Shown in pieces: positions 22,188-29,339 of a stretch of 64,000 nucleotides of DNA; position 1 is the stretch's first letter, and the number at the start of each line of letters is the position of its first letter. The stretch comes from Guptibacillus hwajinpoensis (GTDB lineage Bacteria > Bacillota > Bacilli > Bacillales > Guptibacillaceae). The position numbers were made by a program, and so were the translations under genes. The DNA is taken from contig NZ_LELK01000004.1 of assembly GCF_001039475.1 (NCBI RefSeq), forward strand, positions 772,981 to 836,980. Direction: 5' to 3'. The notes below the pieces were generated by a model, which was not told the DNA's origin, searched no databases, and worked only from the letters and a program-made list of their open reading frames with translations.

Positions 22188-25100
22188 ATGAAACGTTGTT
22201 ATCATGTCGTTGCCATTCCCATTCGGATTGTTCTTAATCATTTTGGTGACTACAATCCAAATGGCATGATGTATGTGCTCAAAGAAAATGAATGTAAAGT
22301 AAAAGAATTGGTAGAGAAGCATCCATTTAGTCCAGTCGACTTAGTTCAGCCACTAGTGATTCGTGCGAATGAGGGGGATGAAGTAGAAATCCTTTTTGAA
22401 AACCAACTCCCTTTTGCTACGGGAATGAATTTTCAGGAAGCAGATTATGATGTTCAAACTTCGGATGGGGCGAATGTTGGATTTAACGAGAATACACTAG
22501 TAGATTGCGGCGAACAAACACTGTACCAGATAACCGCCTATCATCAGGGTGTCTATTTTTTCTCGGATTTAGGTAATCCTGCTAGTAGTGATCAGGGATC
22601 AAATATTAACGGATTATTTGGAGCGTTATTTGTTCAATCAAGAGGATCTTCATGGACAGATCCGATAACAGGGGGATGTATTGAAAGCGGAATGTATGCG
22701 GATATCCACCATCCCTTTCTACCTTCTTTTCGCGAATATGCTTGGATATTTCATGATGAAATGCCTACTGTGGATTTAACTGGTAATAAACCTCTCGATC
22801 CTGTTACGAATCAGGAAAGAGAGTCGACTCATGCTATTAACTATCGATACGAACCACTTGAGAATCGGAAAAAACTGATTGACGAAGGAGTGGTATGTCC
22901 AGATTGCGATGGGGAGGAAGTCCACCATGACTCATGGGTGTTTGGAGATCCCGCATCTCCAATTCTAAGAGGGTATGTTGGAGATCCAGCGACGATACGA
23001 ATCGTTCATGGTGGCGTTAAAGAAACTCATGCTTTTCACTACCATGTCCATCAATGGTTTGATGATCCTACAAACCAGGATTCAGAGATCTTTGATTCAC
23101 AGGCAATCAGTCCTCAAACATGGTACGATATTAAGCCATTTTATGGACTAGGAAGTCTACAAGGAGCAATAGGCGATGCGATTATACACTGTCATCTTTA
23201 TCCACATTTTGCTGTTGGTATGTGGGGGATGAATCGAATATTTGACACGCTTCAGGATGGGAGTCAATGCTATCCAAATGGAGAACGGATTGATGCTCTT
23301 CAACCACTACCTGATCGTCCTAGACCCCCTTCTCCGACGAAAAAAAGACCAGGATTCCCTAATTTTATTCCAGGTAAAGTAGGATGCAAGGCACCAAGAC
23401 CACCACTCGGAATTGTTGGTGGAAGAGGTTTAACAGAATTAGAAAAGAATGCTGCGGTGAGAAATCCAAGACCTGGCGCCGTATTTGCCGACCCATGTGC
23501 CGTAGCGGATGCACCAGTTGTGAAAGAGTTTAATATATCAGTTATTCAATTGCCTCTTATCTACAACCGTCAGGGTTGGAATGATCCAAAAGGTAGGATT
23601 TTTGTGAAAGATGAAGATATTGAAGATATATGTGCAGGAAGGAAAGAACCAGAACCACTCATTATTCACATGACAGCAGGAACGTGTATTAGAATTAATT
23701 TCACGAATCGCCTTCCACATGTAGCAGATGGCGATGTTTTTCAGTTAGTTACGCGGACATATGAGGTAGGTATGCATATCCACTTCGTGAAATTTGATGT
23801 ATTGGTAAACGATGGTGCGAATGTGGGATGGAACTATGACTCAAGTGTTTTACCAGGAGAAACAATTAGATACGAATATTTTGCTGATGTTGAATTAAAA
23901 GCATGGTTTTTTCACGACCATTTGTTTGCCAATTATCATCAGCAGCATGGGTTGTTTGGATCAGGCGTTGTTCATCCTAGGTTCACCAAGCTTCTCGATT
24001 CATGTTCAGGCAAAGAAGTTGATAGCGGAGCACAGGTTACTGCGACGCAGCCTCTTATTCCAGATTATCGAGACCTAACATTAATGGTCCATGACTTTGC
24101 ACTTATCTATGATCAAGATGGATGTCCTCTCAATCCACCAGAGTATCCAAGTTCGCCTGATGATCCAGGATTGTTCGGGGTGAATTATAAATGTGAACCA
24201 CTCCAATTTCGTCTAAATAGTCCTGAATGTGATCCTGCTTATTCATTTAGTTCCTTTGTTAATGGTGATCCAGTTACGCCTATTCTTCATTGTTACAAAG
24301 GTGATTCGTTGCGCATTCGTTTATTGCAAGGTGCTCAAGAAGAGTCACATAGCTTTAATATTCATGGACTAAGGTGGAAGACAGAAAGACCTGACGTAGA
24401 ATCACGATTTGATTCTCAACAGCATATTGCCATTTCAGAATCGTTTACATTTGAGACATACGCAAAGAACTCAGGAGATTATTTGTGGACATTTGAAACG
24501 GAGGAGGACTTATGGAATGGGTTGTGGGGCTTAATTCGTGCGTATGACGAAAAAGTTGATTTCCTCATACCACTTCAAGATCGAGACCCACCACCGAAGC
24601 GAACGCAGCCCCTACCTGAATGTACTGGGTGTCCGCCGGCTCCACCGAGTGTGATTGAAAGCGCTGCTCCATCTAATGCACCTTTAAAGCGCTTTGAAAT
24701 TGTCGCTTTTCAAATTCCTATTCTATATAGCCATTTTGGTGAACGTGATCCATTTGGGATTGTATTCGCGTTAGAAAAAGACATGAATGATATTCTAAAA
24801 GGTTATAAGGATCCAGAACCGCTTATTATAAGAGCAAATGTAGGAGACGAGGTTGAAGTTCACTTAACGAGTTTCTTAAATTTTAATCAATTTCCATTTC
24901 TCGATGGTATTTGGCCATATCCACCAGTTAAAGAACAGGCATTCTATCCACCATCGGTTCGAATTTCACTTCATCCTCAGTTAATTGATTACGATATTAA
25001 AACATCTTCTGGAGAAACAGTAGGATTTAATCCAGATCAAACAGCAGGTCCGAATGAAACCGTTACGTATCGGTGGTATGTGGATAACCCAGTTGGTACA

Positions 25101-25838
25101 TGTGGTATGTGGGATATGACCGATATTCGAAATCATCGGTCCCTTGGAACATATGGAGCTTTCATCGCTGAACCAAAAGGAACAAAGTATTATGACCCTT
25201 ATACCCTTCAGCCAGTCAATAGCGGAGCTCAAGTGATCGTAGTAAATCCACTACTTCCTGTTACAAGAGAATTCGTCCTCATTATGTATGACGGTGCAAG
25301 ATTGGTGGATAAATCAAAACAACTAATTGTCGATCCAGTTGATGGAATTCTTCTTCTTGATGAAATCGATGAAGATCTTGTTGATACGTATGATAATGGA
25401 TCGAGAGGGTTTAATTATCGTACTGAGCGTTTGATTAATCGCTATACTAAACGTGCAGTATTGAAGGATTTGTTTAGTTCAAACGTACATGGAGACCCTT
25501 CAACTCCATTGCTTGAAGCCTACAAGGGAGATCCTATTACGATACGATTATTAAATCCTTCGGAAAGAAGACGTGCCCATGGGTTCCACCTTCATGGTCA
25601 CTATTGGAACTCAGATGATACGGATTTATCTTCACAAATTAGGTCATTCTCACCTGGAATCGTAACAGGATTCACTGCTGACTTACCTTTGCATTATGGT
25701 GCTGGTAGTTTCTATAACCTCTCAGGAGATTATATGTATCGTTCTGGCAATATCCGCTGGGATCTCGAACAGGGAATATGGGGGATAATGCGAGTTTATG
25801 ATGCGATACAGGCACACTTACCCCCTTTGGAAAAATAG
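22188..25838 (+). CDS. mnxG: MnxG-type multicopper oxidase (manganese oxidase)
   Basis: A 1216-residue multicopper oxidase; MnxG of marine Bacillus SG-1 has almost exactly this length and oxidises Mn(II) through Mn(III) to Mn(IV) oxide on the spore surface. All four copper motifs are visible: HxxHxH at 281-286 (HAFHYH), the type-1 site HCHLYPHFAVGM at 334-345, HIH at 530-532 and HDH at 576-578. The C-terminal-type motifs come before the N-terminal-type ones, as expected for a large permuted six-cupredoxin protein. Further cupredoxin-like domains follow (SHSFNIHG near 780, AHGFHLHGH near 1110) without a full copper set. No signal peptide, in keeping with assembly from the mother cell. Fourth gene of the operon; AGGAGTGGTGAGG precedes the ATG. 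Confidence 0.93.
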   Translation: MKRCYHVVAIPIRIVLNHFGDYNPNGMMYVLKENECKVKELVEKHPFSPVDLVQPLVIRANEGDEVEILFENQLPFATGMNFQEADYDVQTSDGANVGFNENTLVDCGEQTLYQITAYHQGVYFFSDLGNPASSDQGSNINGLFGALFVQSRGSSWTDPITGGCIESGMYADIHHPFLPSFREYAWIFHDEMPTVDLTGNKPLDPVTNQERESTHAINYRYEPLENRKKLIDEGVVCPDCDGEEVHHDSWVFGDPASPILRGYVGDPATIRIVHGGVKETHAFHYHVHQWFDDPTNQDSEIFDSQAISPQTWYDIKPFYGLGSLQGAIGDAIIHCHLYPHFAVGMWGMNRIFDTLQDGSQCYPNGERIDALQPLPDRPRPPSPTKKRPGFPNFIPGKVGCKAPRPPLGIVGGRGLTELEKNAAVRNPRPGAVFADPCAVADAPVVKEFNISVIQLPLIYNRQGWNDPKGRIFVKDEDIEDICAGRKEPEPLIIHMTAGTCIRINFTNRLPHVADGDVFQLVTRTYEVGMHIHFVKFDVLVNDGANVGWNYDSSVLPGETIRYEYFADVELKAWFFHDHLFANYHQQHGLFGSGVVHPRFTKLLDSCSGKEVDSGAQVTATQPLIPDYRDLTLMVHDFALIYDQDGCPLNPPEYPSSPDDPGLFGVNYKCEPLQFRLNSPECDPAYSFSSFVNGDPVTPILHCYKGDSLRIRLLQGAQEESHSFNIHGLRWKTERPDVESRFDSQQHIAISESFTFETYAKNSGDYLWTFETEEDLWNGLWGLIRAYDEKVDFLIPLQDRDPPPKRTQPLPECTGCPPAPPSVIESAAPSNAPLKRFEIVAFQIPILYSHFGERDPFGIVFALEKDMNDILKGYKDPEPLIIRANVGDEVEVHLTSFLNFNQFPFLDGIWPYPPVKEQAFYPPSVRISLHPQLIDYDIKTSSGETVGFNPDQTAGPNETVTYRWYVDNPVGTCGMWDMTDIRNHRSLGTYGAFIAEPKGTKYYDPYTLQPVNSGAQVIVVNPLLPVTREFVLIMYDGARLVDKSKQLIVDPVDGILLLDEIDEDLVDTYDNGSRGFNYRTERLINRYTKRAVLKDLFSSNVHGDPSTPLLEAYKGDPITIRLLNPSERRRAHGFHLHGHYWNSDDTDLSSQIRSFSPGIVTGFTADLPLHYGAGSFYNLSGDYMYRSGNIRWDLEQGIWGIMRVYDAIQAHLPPLEK

Positions 25839-25889
25839 AGTATACGGCGGTTGTTCTATTTTGGGGAGTGGTAAAGGAGGTCACCTTTT

Positions 25890-26600
25890 TTGGGGAAGAA
25901 AAAGAAAGCAAAGTCAAGACGTTCAAAGGAATGCAAAAAGGAACAATTCCCATCACCAAATAGTTGTTTACCTAAAGATGTTCTAGAAAAACTAGAAGCT
26001 GAGATTAAAGAAGCGAATGAATTACTGTTAGATTTGGCGTTATCCGGAGAAAGGACTCTAGATGAATCGTTCAGTGAAGCGTTTAAAGGGTTAATAGGTC
26101 AGGTTGTAGAGTTGAAATTAAATTGTGAGAACGAATGTGAGGTTCAAGAAGAGGAAGAGGAAGAGGGAGAGGAAGACACTTTAACCGTTACAGGTCGAGT
26201 ATTTCTAGCAGGCACCAACTTTTGTTCATTGAAATCAGATGAAAAAGAACGATTAGTTCCTTATGAAAGTATTTGTTTTATCTATCCTAACAATCGATTT
26301 GCTAAGCCCATTCATGAGCCAGCGCTACTTGATATTGGTCCTCTTTTTCGTAAATGTCTTACAACAGACTTCGGTTCAATTGTCTCTGGTTCACCTGAGT
26401 TAATCCAACTATTCTATGGTTTAGATTTAGCGGTATATTTGTTGCGGTTCATTAATGAAGATCTAGTTGTTCATATAGGAAATAAAAAAAATCAGGGGAT
26501 ATTAAAATGTGTAGACAAAAGTTCACTCGTTCTATGTATAGAAGAAGAGAATCAACTTATTTCGTTTGGTGATCTATGTTTTATTGAATTAAAGAAGTAA
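25890..26600 (+). CDS. Hypothetical protein, last gene of the mnx-like operon
   Basis: A 236-residue protein starting at TTG, 9 bases after AAAGGAGG and 51 bases after mnxG. N-terminal Lys/Arg/Cys stretch (GKKKKAKSRRSKECKKE), a helix (LEKLEAEIKEANELLLDL), then module one (LIGQVVELKLNCENECEV, a run of glutamates at about 87-96, VTGRVFLAGTNFCSLKS ... LVPYESICFIYP) and module two (LVVHIGNKKNQGILKCVDKSSLVLCI ... SFGDLCFIEL). These modules match the pattern of 26648-27049, including the acidic insert and paired Cys. Function unknown; co-transcription with mnxG suggests an accessory or spore-surface structural role. Confidence 0.75.
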   Translation: MGKKKKAKSRRSKECKKEQFPSPNSCLPKDVLEKLEAEIKEANELLLDLALSGERTLDESFSEAFKGLIGQVVELKLNCENECEVQEEEEEEGEEDTLTVTGRVFLAGTNFCSLKSDEKERLVPYESICFIYPNNRFAKPIHEPALLDIGPLFRKCLTTDFGSIVSGSPELIQLFYGLDLAVYLLRFINEDLVVHIGNKKNQGILKCVDKSSLVLCIEEENQLISFGDLCFIELKK

Positions 26601-26606
26601 AAAGTC

Positions 26607-26640
26607 AAAGAAAGTATGCTTAATTAAGCATACTTTCTTT
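26607..26640. terminator. Bidirectional terminator between convergent genes
   Basis: A perfect 34-base palindrome: AAAGAAAGTATGCTTAA and its complement. It serves the mnx-like operon on the plus strand and the 26648-27049 gene on the minus strand. Confidence 0.85.
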
Positions 26641-26647
26641 ATAATCT

Positions 26648-27049
26648 TTATTTGCAGTTGCAATCACAATCGCATCTGCAGCAATTATTAACTTTTATTC
26701 CGCTAATGTTCTTTATTGGAATAATAAATGTGTCTTTTTTATTTACTTCACATTCATCACCTGGGTCAGAATCTACTTTTCTAATCTCTACGTAGTCACT
26801 GCCAACAAAACAAATTTTCGCAATAACCTCTTCACACTCTCCACCACATTCAACTGTTAATTTAACTTCACAGTCAATAAGTTGACGAAGCCGGAAATTC
26901 AATCCACTTTGTAAACCACCTAAACGAACTTTAAATCGATCATCACAAATAAAACGATCGCATTTTGAATGTCTATCGTACCGACTATGGTATTTATCAT
27001 AATAAGGTTTTCTACATTTTGGGCAATTTGAATCATAAGAACAACTCAA
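26648..27049 (-). CDS. Cys-rich, spore-coat-like protein
   Basis: A 133-residue protein of unrecognised family. N-terminus CSYDSNCPKCRKPYYDKYHS with a CxxC pair and many Tyr, Arg and Lys; a beta-rich middle (DCEVKLTVECGGECEEVIAKICFVGSDYVEIRK split over about 59-90) like the modules of 25890-26600; and a C-terminal CCRCDCDCNCK tail. Such Tyr- and Cys-rich composition is typical of cross-linked Bacillus spore coat or exosporium proteins. Convergent with the mnx-like operon. AGGAGG site before the ATG (reading the minus strand). Suggested role: spore outer-layer protein linked to the Mn oxidase. Confidence 0.75.
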   Translation of the reverse strand: MSCSYDSNCPKCRKPYYDKYHSRYDRHSKCDRFICDDRFKVRLGGLQSGLNFRLRQLIDCEVKLTVECGGECEEVIAKICFVGSDYVEIRKVDSDPGDECEVNKKDTFIIPIKNISGIKVNNCCRCDCDCNCK

Positions 27050-27082
27050 TTCTATTCCTCCTCTATTTTTGTTTTATTTATC

Positions 27083-27171
27083 TAGCTAAGTTAGCTCATA
27101 ATGTTGATTGATCGATTTGTCACAACAGGGCGTAAATGAGCCAAAAATCAACACTGTTCATTAACATAGCC
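27083..27171 (-). repeat. Family B dispersed repeat, copy B3 (core deleted)
   Basis: Keeps both ends of family B in reverse orientation: AGCTAAGTTAGCTCATAATG at the left and GGGCGTAAATGAGCC ... ATTAACATAGCC at the right, but the central palindromes are lost. It lies between the two Cys-rich protein genes. Confidence 0.78.
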
Positions 27172-27209
27172 ATTTATTTAAATGGAATCACCTTTATTGA
27201 ATAATAATT

Positions 27210-27425
27210 TTAACGATACTTTCTCCTTGTAGATCTAGGTCTTTTTACAGGTTCGTCAAAGAGTGAAGAGGATCTCCACTTCCTCTTACTTTTAACCTTC
27301 TGATTGGCATGACATAAATCAGCCTGTGGATAAGTGCAAAAGTTGTATTCATCGCAATTGCAATATTCTTCACAAACGCAATACTCATCACACATACAAT
27401 ACTCGCCGTTAGCATGATAATCCAT
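27210..27425 (-). CDS. Small Cys/Tyr-rich protein with basic tail
   Basis: A 71-residue protein. Residues 7-31 repeat the unit (D/E)EYCxC several times (EYCMC, EYCVC, EYCNC), giving nine or so Cys in a short acidic, Tyr-rich stretch; residues 40-71 are strongly basic (KVKSKRKWRSSS ... RPRSTRRKYR). Strong GGGGGG Shine-Dalgarno before the ATG. It matches no family I recognise; the make-up suggests a metal-binding or cross-linked spore-surface protein. It lies between the mnx-like genes and the SCO1 gene, and a shifted frame over the same DNA was set aside for lack of such composition. Confidence 0.65.
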   Translation of the reverse strand: MDYHANGEYCMCDEYCVCEEYCNCDEYNFCTYPQADLCHANQKVKSKRKWRSSSLFDEPVKRPRSTRRKYR

Positions 27426-27530
27426 CTAATACCCCCCAATCTGTTTCACCACTAATAGCTTATGTGAACTTCAATTAGGTGCTTGGTTCATTATCATGAT
27501 TTTAAATAAGTAATTTACAAACAATTGGAT

Positions 27531-27555
27531 AATGAGAATCTATTCTGTTCTCATT
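27531..27555. promoter_or_regulatory. Inverted repeat upstream of the SCO1-type gene
   Basis: AATGAGAA, 9 bases, TTCTCATT: a perfect 8-bp inverted repeat about 46 bases before the ATG at 27602. It is an operator-like site for a dimeric regulator, with some likeness to Fur-family sites (ATAATGAGAAT). The identity of the regulator is unknown. Confidence 0.5.
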
Positions 27556-27601
27556 CACTACAGTTGTTCATACGTTTACTACTAAGGGAGGGGCGGAGCA
27601 A

Positions 27602-28180
27602 ATGAGGAAAATGATTTATTTGTTTCTATTCCTATTAGGGTTTTGCTTAGTTTATTTTTTTTGGCCACAAGATGAATTACCAGTGATCAAAAAGGTTAAT
27701 TCATTTGAATTAATTTCGACCGAAGAAGAGACCTATCAGTTAGATAACTCAAAAGTGAAAATTATAAGCTTTTTTTATACGAATTGTCCGGATATTTGTC
27801 CATTAACTCTCTCTGATATGAAGGAATTGCAAACCACTTTAAAGGAAGAGGGCTTATTCGAGACAGAAGTAGAACTTGTAGCGATTACGCTTGATCCAGA
27901 AGTGGACGATCTTGCAAAAATCAAAGAGTACGCACTTTTATATGATGCGGACGTTCAAGGATGGAAATGGTTATCTGGTTCAAAAGAGAAAATCGAAGAA
28001 GTGACTACTACGTTTAACATGGTTGCTAAGAAGATGGATGATGGCTTTGTAACACATAGTACGAATATGTATTTAGTAGATGGAAAGCAACAAATACGGG
28101 GGATCTATGATATGGCAACAATTAAACAGAATGTTGATAACGATAAAATTATGGAAGATGTTCACGCTTTACTTCAGTAG
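27602..28180 (+). CDS. SCO1/SenC-type copper chaperone (MnxC-like)
   Basis: A 192-residue protein with an N-terminal membrane anchor (about 4-21) and an extracytoplasmic thioredoxin fold. The SCO motif CPDIC (Cys62, Cys66) and the distant His152 (FVTHSTNMYLVDG) form the Cu-binding site used to load copper into oxidases. In Bacillus SG-1 the mnx cluster includes mnxC, a SCO1/thioredoxin-like gene, though it lies upstream of mnxG there. Here it lies downstream in its own unit, behind an inverted repeat, and could load copper into MnxG. It could instead serve cytochrome oxidase, but no oxidase genes are near. Confidence 0.88.
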   Translation: MRKMIYLFLFLLGFCLVYFFWPQDELPVIKKVNSFELISTEEETYQLDNSKVKIISFFYTNCPDICPLTLSDMKELQTTLKEEGLFETEVELVAITLDPEVDDLAKIKEYALLYDADVQGWKWLSGSKEKIEEVTTTFNMVAKKMDDGFVTHSTNMYLVDGKQQIRGIYDMATIKQNVDNDKIMEDVHALLQ

Positions 28181-28189
28181 TAATCGTAA

Positions 28190-28360
28190 CTATTAGAACA
28201 AGTAGATGCTTACGGTTCTTTTGGTGATGTCGATCCGTCTAAATACGACGGATTAATGATTCCAGGTGGAAGGGCACCTGACTATATTCTCTTAAACGAA
28301 CATGTGTCCAATTTGGTTAGACACTACTTTGAGGAGAAAAAAACCTGTAGTCGATTTGCC
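28190..28360 (+). pseudogene. Fragment of a DJ-1/PfpI-family gene, frameshifted
   Basis: Reads DAYGSFGDVDPSKYDGLMIP, then GGRAPDYI and HVSNLVRHYFEEKK, which is the middle of a PfpI/YraA-type protease or deglycase domain. A run of seven A at about 28337-28343 shifts the frame; removing one A restores EEKKPVVDLPH, close to the family's EEKKPVVAICH nucleophile elbow. The start and the rest of the gene are missing, so this is a remnant. It lies between the SCO1 gene and repeat A7. Confidence 0.78.
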
Positions 28361-28375
28361 ACACACCCATTTTCC

Positions 28376-28472
28376 GTGTGGCGGGCGATGAGCCTCATTC
28401 TGCTCCAATCACTGAGTGTGATTTATCTCACTATTTGTTCAAAAAACAACAATCTTTTAGAAAAGAGCCATT
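28376..28472 (-). repeat. Family A copy A7, partial
   Basis: Has GTGGCGGGCGATGAGCCTCATTCTGCTCCAATCACTGAGTG (in two parts) and the right end AACAATCTTTTAGAAAAGAGCC; the left half is lost. It may have taken part in truncating the PfpI gene beside it. Confidence 0.75.
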
Positions 28473-28482
28473 AAGATAAACG

Positions 28483-28516
28483 AAGAAACCCCTGGCGTGA
28501 AGTCCAGGGGTTTCTT
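28483..28516. terminator. Terminator of the 28515-29051 gene, symmetrical
   Basis: AAGAAACCCCTGG / CCAGGGGTTTCTT, 13-bp perfect stem, overlapping the stop of the minus-strand gene by a base or two. Confidence 0.82.
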
Positions 28517-29051
28517 ATGGATATTTTGTTTGCCCAATAGCTGAAATAACCGATCCAACAGCTTGAATCCAGCTTCCGACTACATTTAGTTCTTGCCCTT
28601 CTTTACCTTGAAGTTCTTTAATGCCTGATATTGATTGTAGGGAGTTACCAATAGCCTGTAATAAGTTTCCGTAGATTGAGTAGAGTGCACTTGTTGAACG
28701 CTCCCCACCTAACGCATCCGCAAGGGAGACACCCCCACCGAGCGCTTGAAGCCAGTTTCCATCAATATTTAATATTTGTTTCACATCGTTAGTAAAGTCG
28801 ATTAATATACCAGTAATGACAGTGGAGTTACCAACAGCCTGAATCTGATTCCCTAATTTATCTAGCGTTTCAGTTTCTATTGTATCGGCAATTAGAGCAT
28901 TGCCTGTTCCCTGCATAACGTTACCGATTAAGTTAAGGCTATCAAGGAGGTCTGTGCTCAGTTCTTTTATCGGCGTGCTTCCAATTGCTGATAAAATGGT
29001 TCCGATTGCCTGAACCCAAGAACCAAATACTGCTTTTACTTCATTATCCAT
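28515..29051 (-). CDS. Repetitive protein (DUF6944-like)
   Basis: A 178-residue protein built of degenerate repeats around a (G)xWxQAxG(xxxxA) unit: GSWVQAIGTILSAIG near the N-terminus, GNQIQAVGN, GNWLQALGG, GNLLQAIGNSLQ and GSWIQAVGSVISAIG at the C-terminus. It lacks Cys and a signal peptide and has amphipathic helices. It matches the Bacillus DUF6944-type repetitive proteins, of unknown function. The near-identical first and last repeats suggest a closed or paired structure. Monocistronic with its own terminator. Confidence 0.75.
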   Translation of the reverse strand: MDNEVKAVFGSWVQAIGTILSAIGSTPIKELSTDLLDSLNLIGNVMQGTGNALIADTIETETLDKLGNQIQAVGNSTVITGILIDFTNDVKQILNIDGNWLQALGGGVSLADALGGERSTSALYSIYGNLLQAIGNSLQSISGIKELQGKEGQELNVVGSWIQAVGSVISAIGQTKYP

Positions 29052-29135
29052 ACCGAATCGCCTACTCTATAGTCGTCCTATAGTATTCTATACAAACGAT
29101 AAGCGATTGGTTAATTAAAACTTATATCATTTTTT

Positions 29136-29334
29136 AAGGCTTTTTTCGTATACATCTTGCTATAAGAGTAGGGGGATTTCCGCTCGAGGATGCTCCCTTT
29201 CCGCGGGGCGGGACACTTGAGCCTCCTCGTCGCTCACGCTCCTGCGGGGTCTCACCTGTCCCGCTAGTCCCGCAGGAGTCGAACATCCTTCCGCTCCAAT
29301 AAGCTAAGTGTGTTCTTTATTAAAAAGTTCCTTT
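29136..29334 (-). repeat. Family A copy A8
   Basis: Left end AAGGCTTTTTTCGTATACAT, core TTTCCGCTCGAGGATGCTCC ... GTCGAACATCCTTCCGCTCC, right end AAAAAGTTCC decayed. Like A2 it has GCGGGACACTTGAG. It abuts the end of the MFS gene. Confidence 0.85.
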
Positions 29335-29339
29335 ATTGA

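Noticed and set aside
28256-28474. Plus-strand frame of 72 codons
   Set aside because: It joins the PfpI remnant, after its frameshift, to repeat A7.
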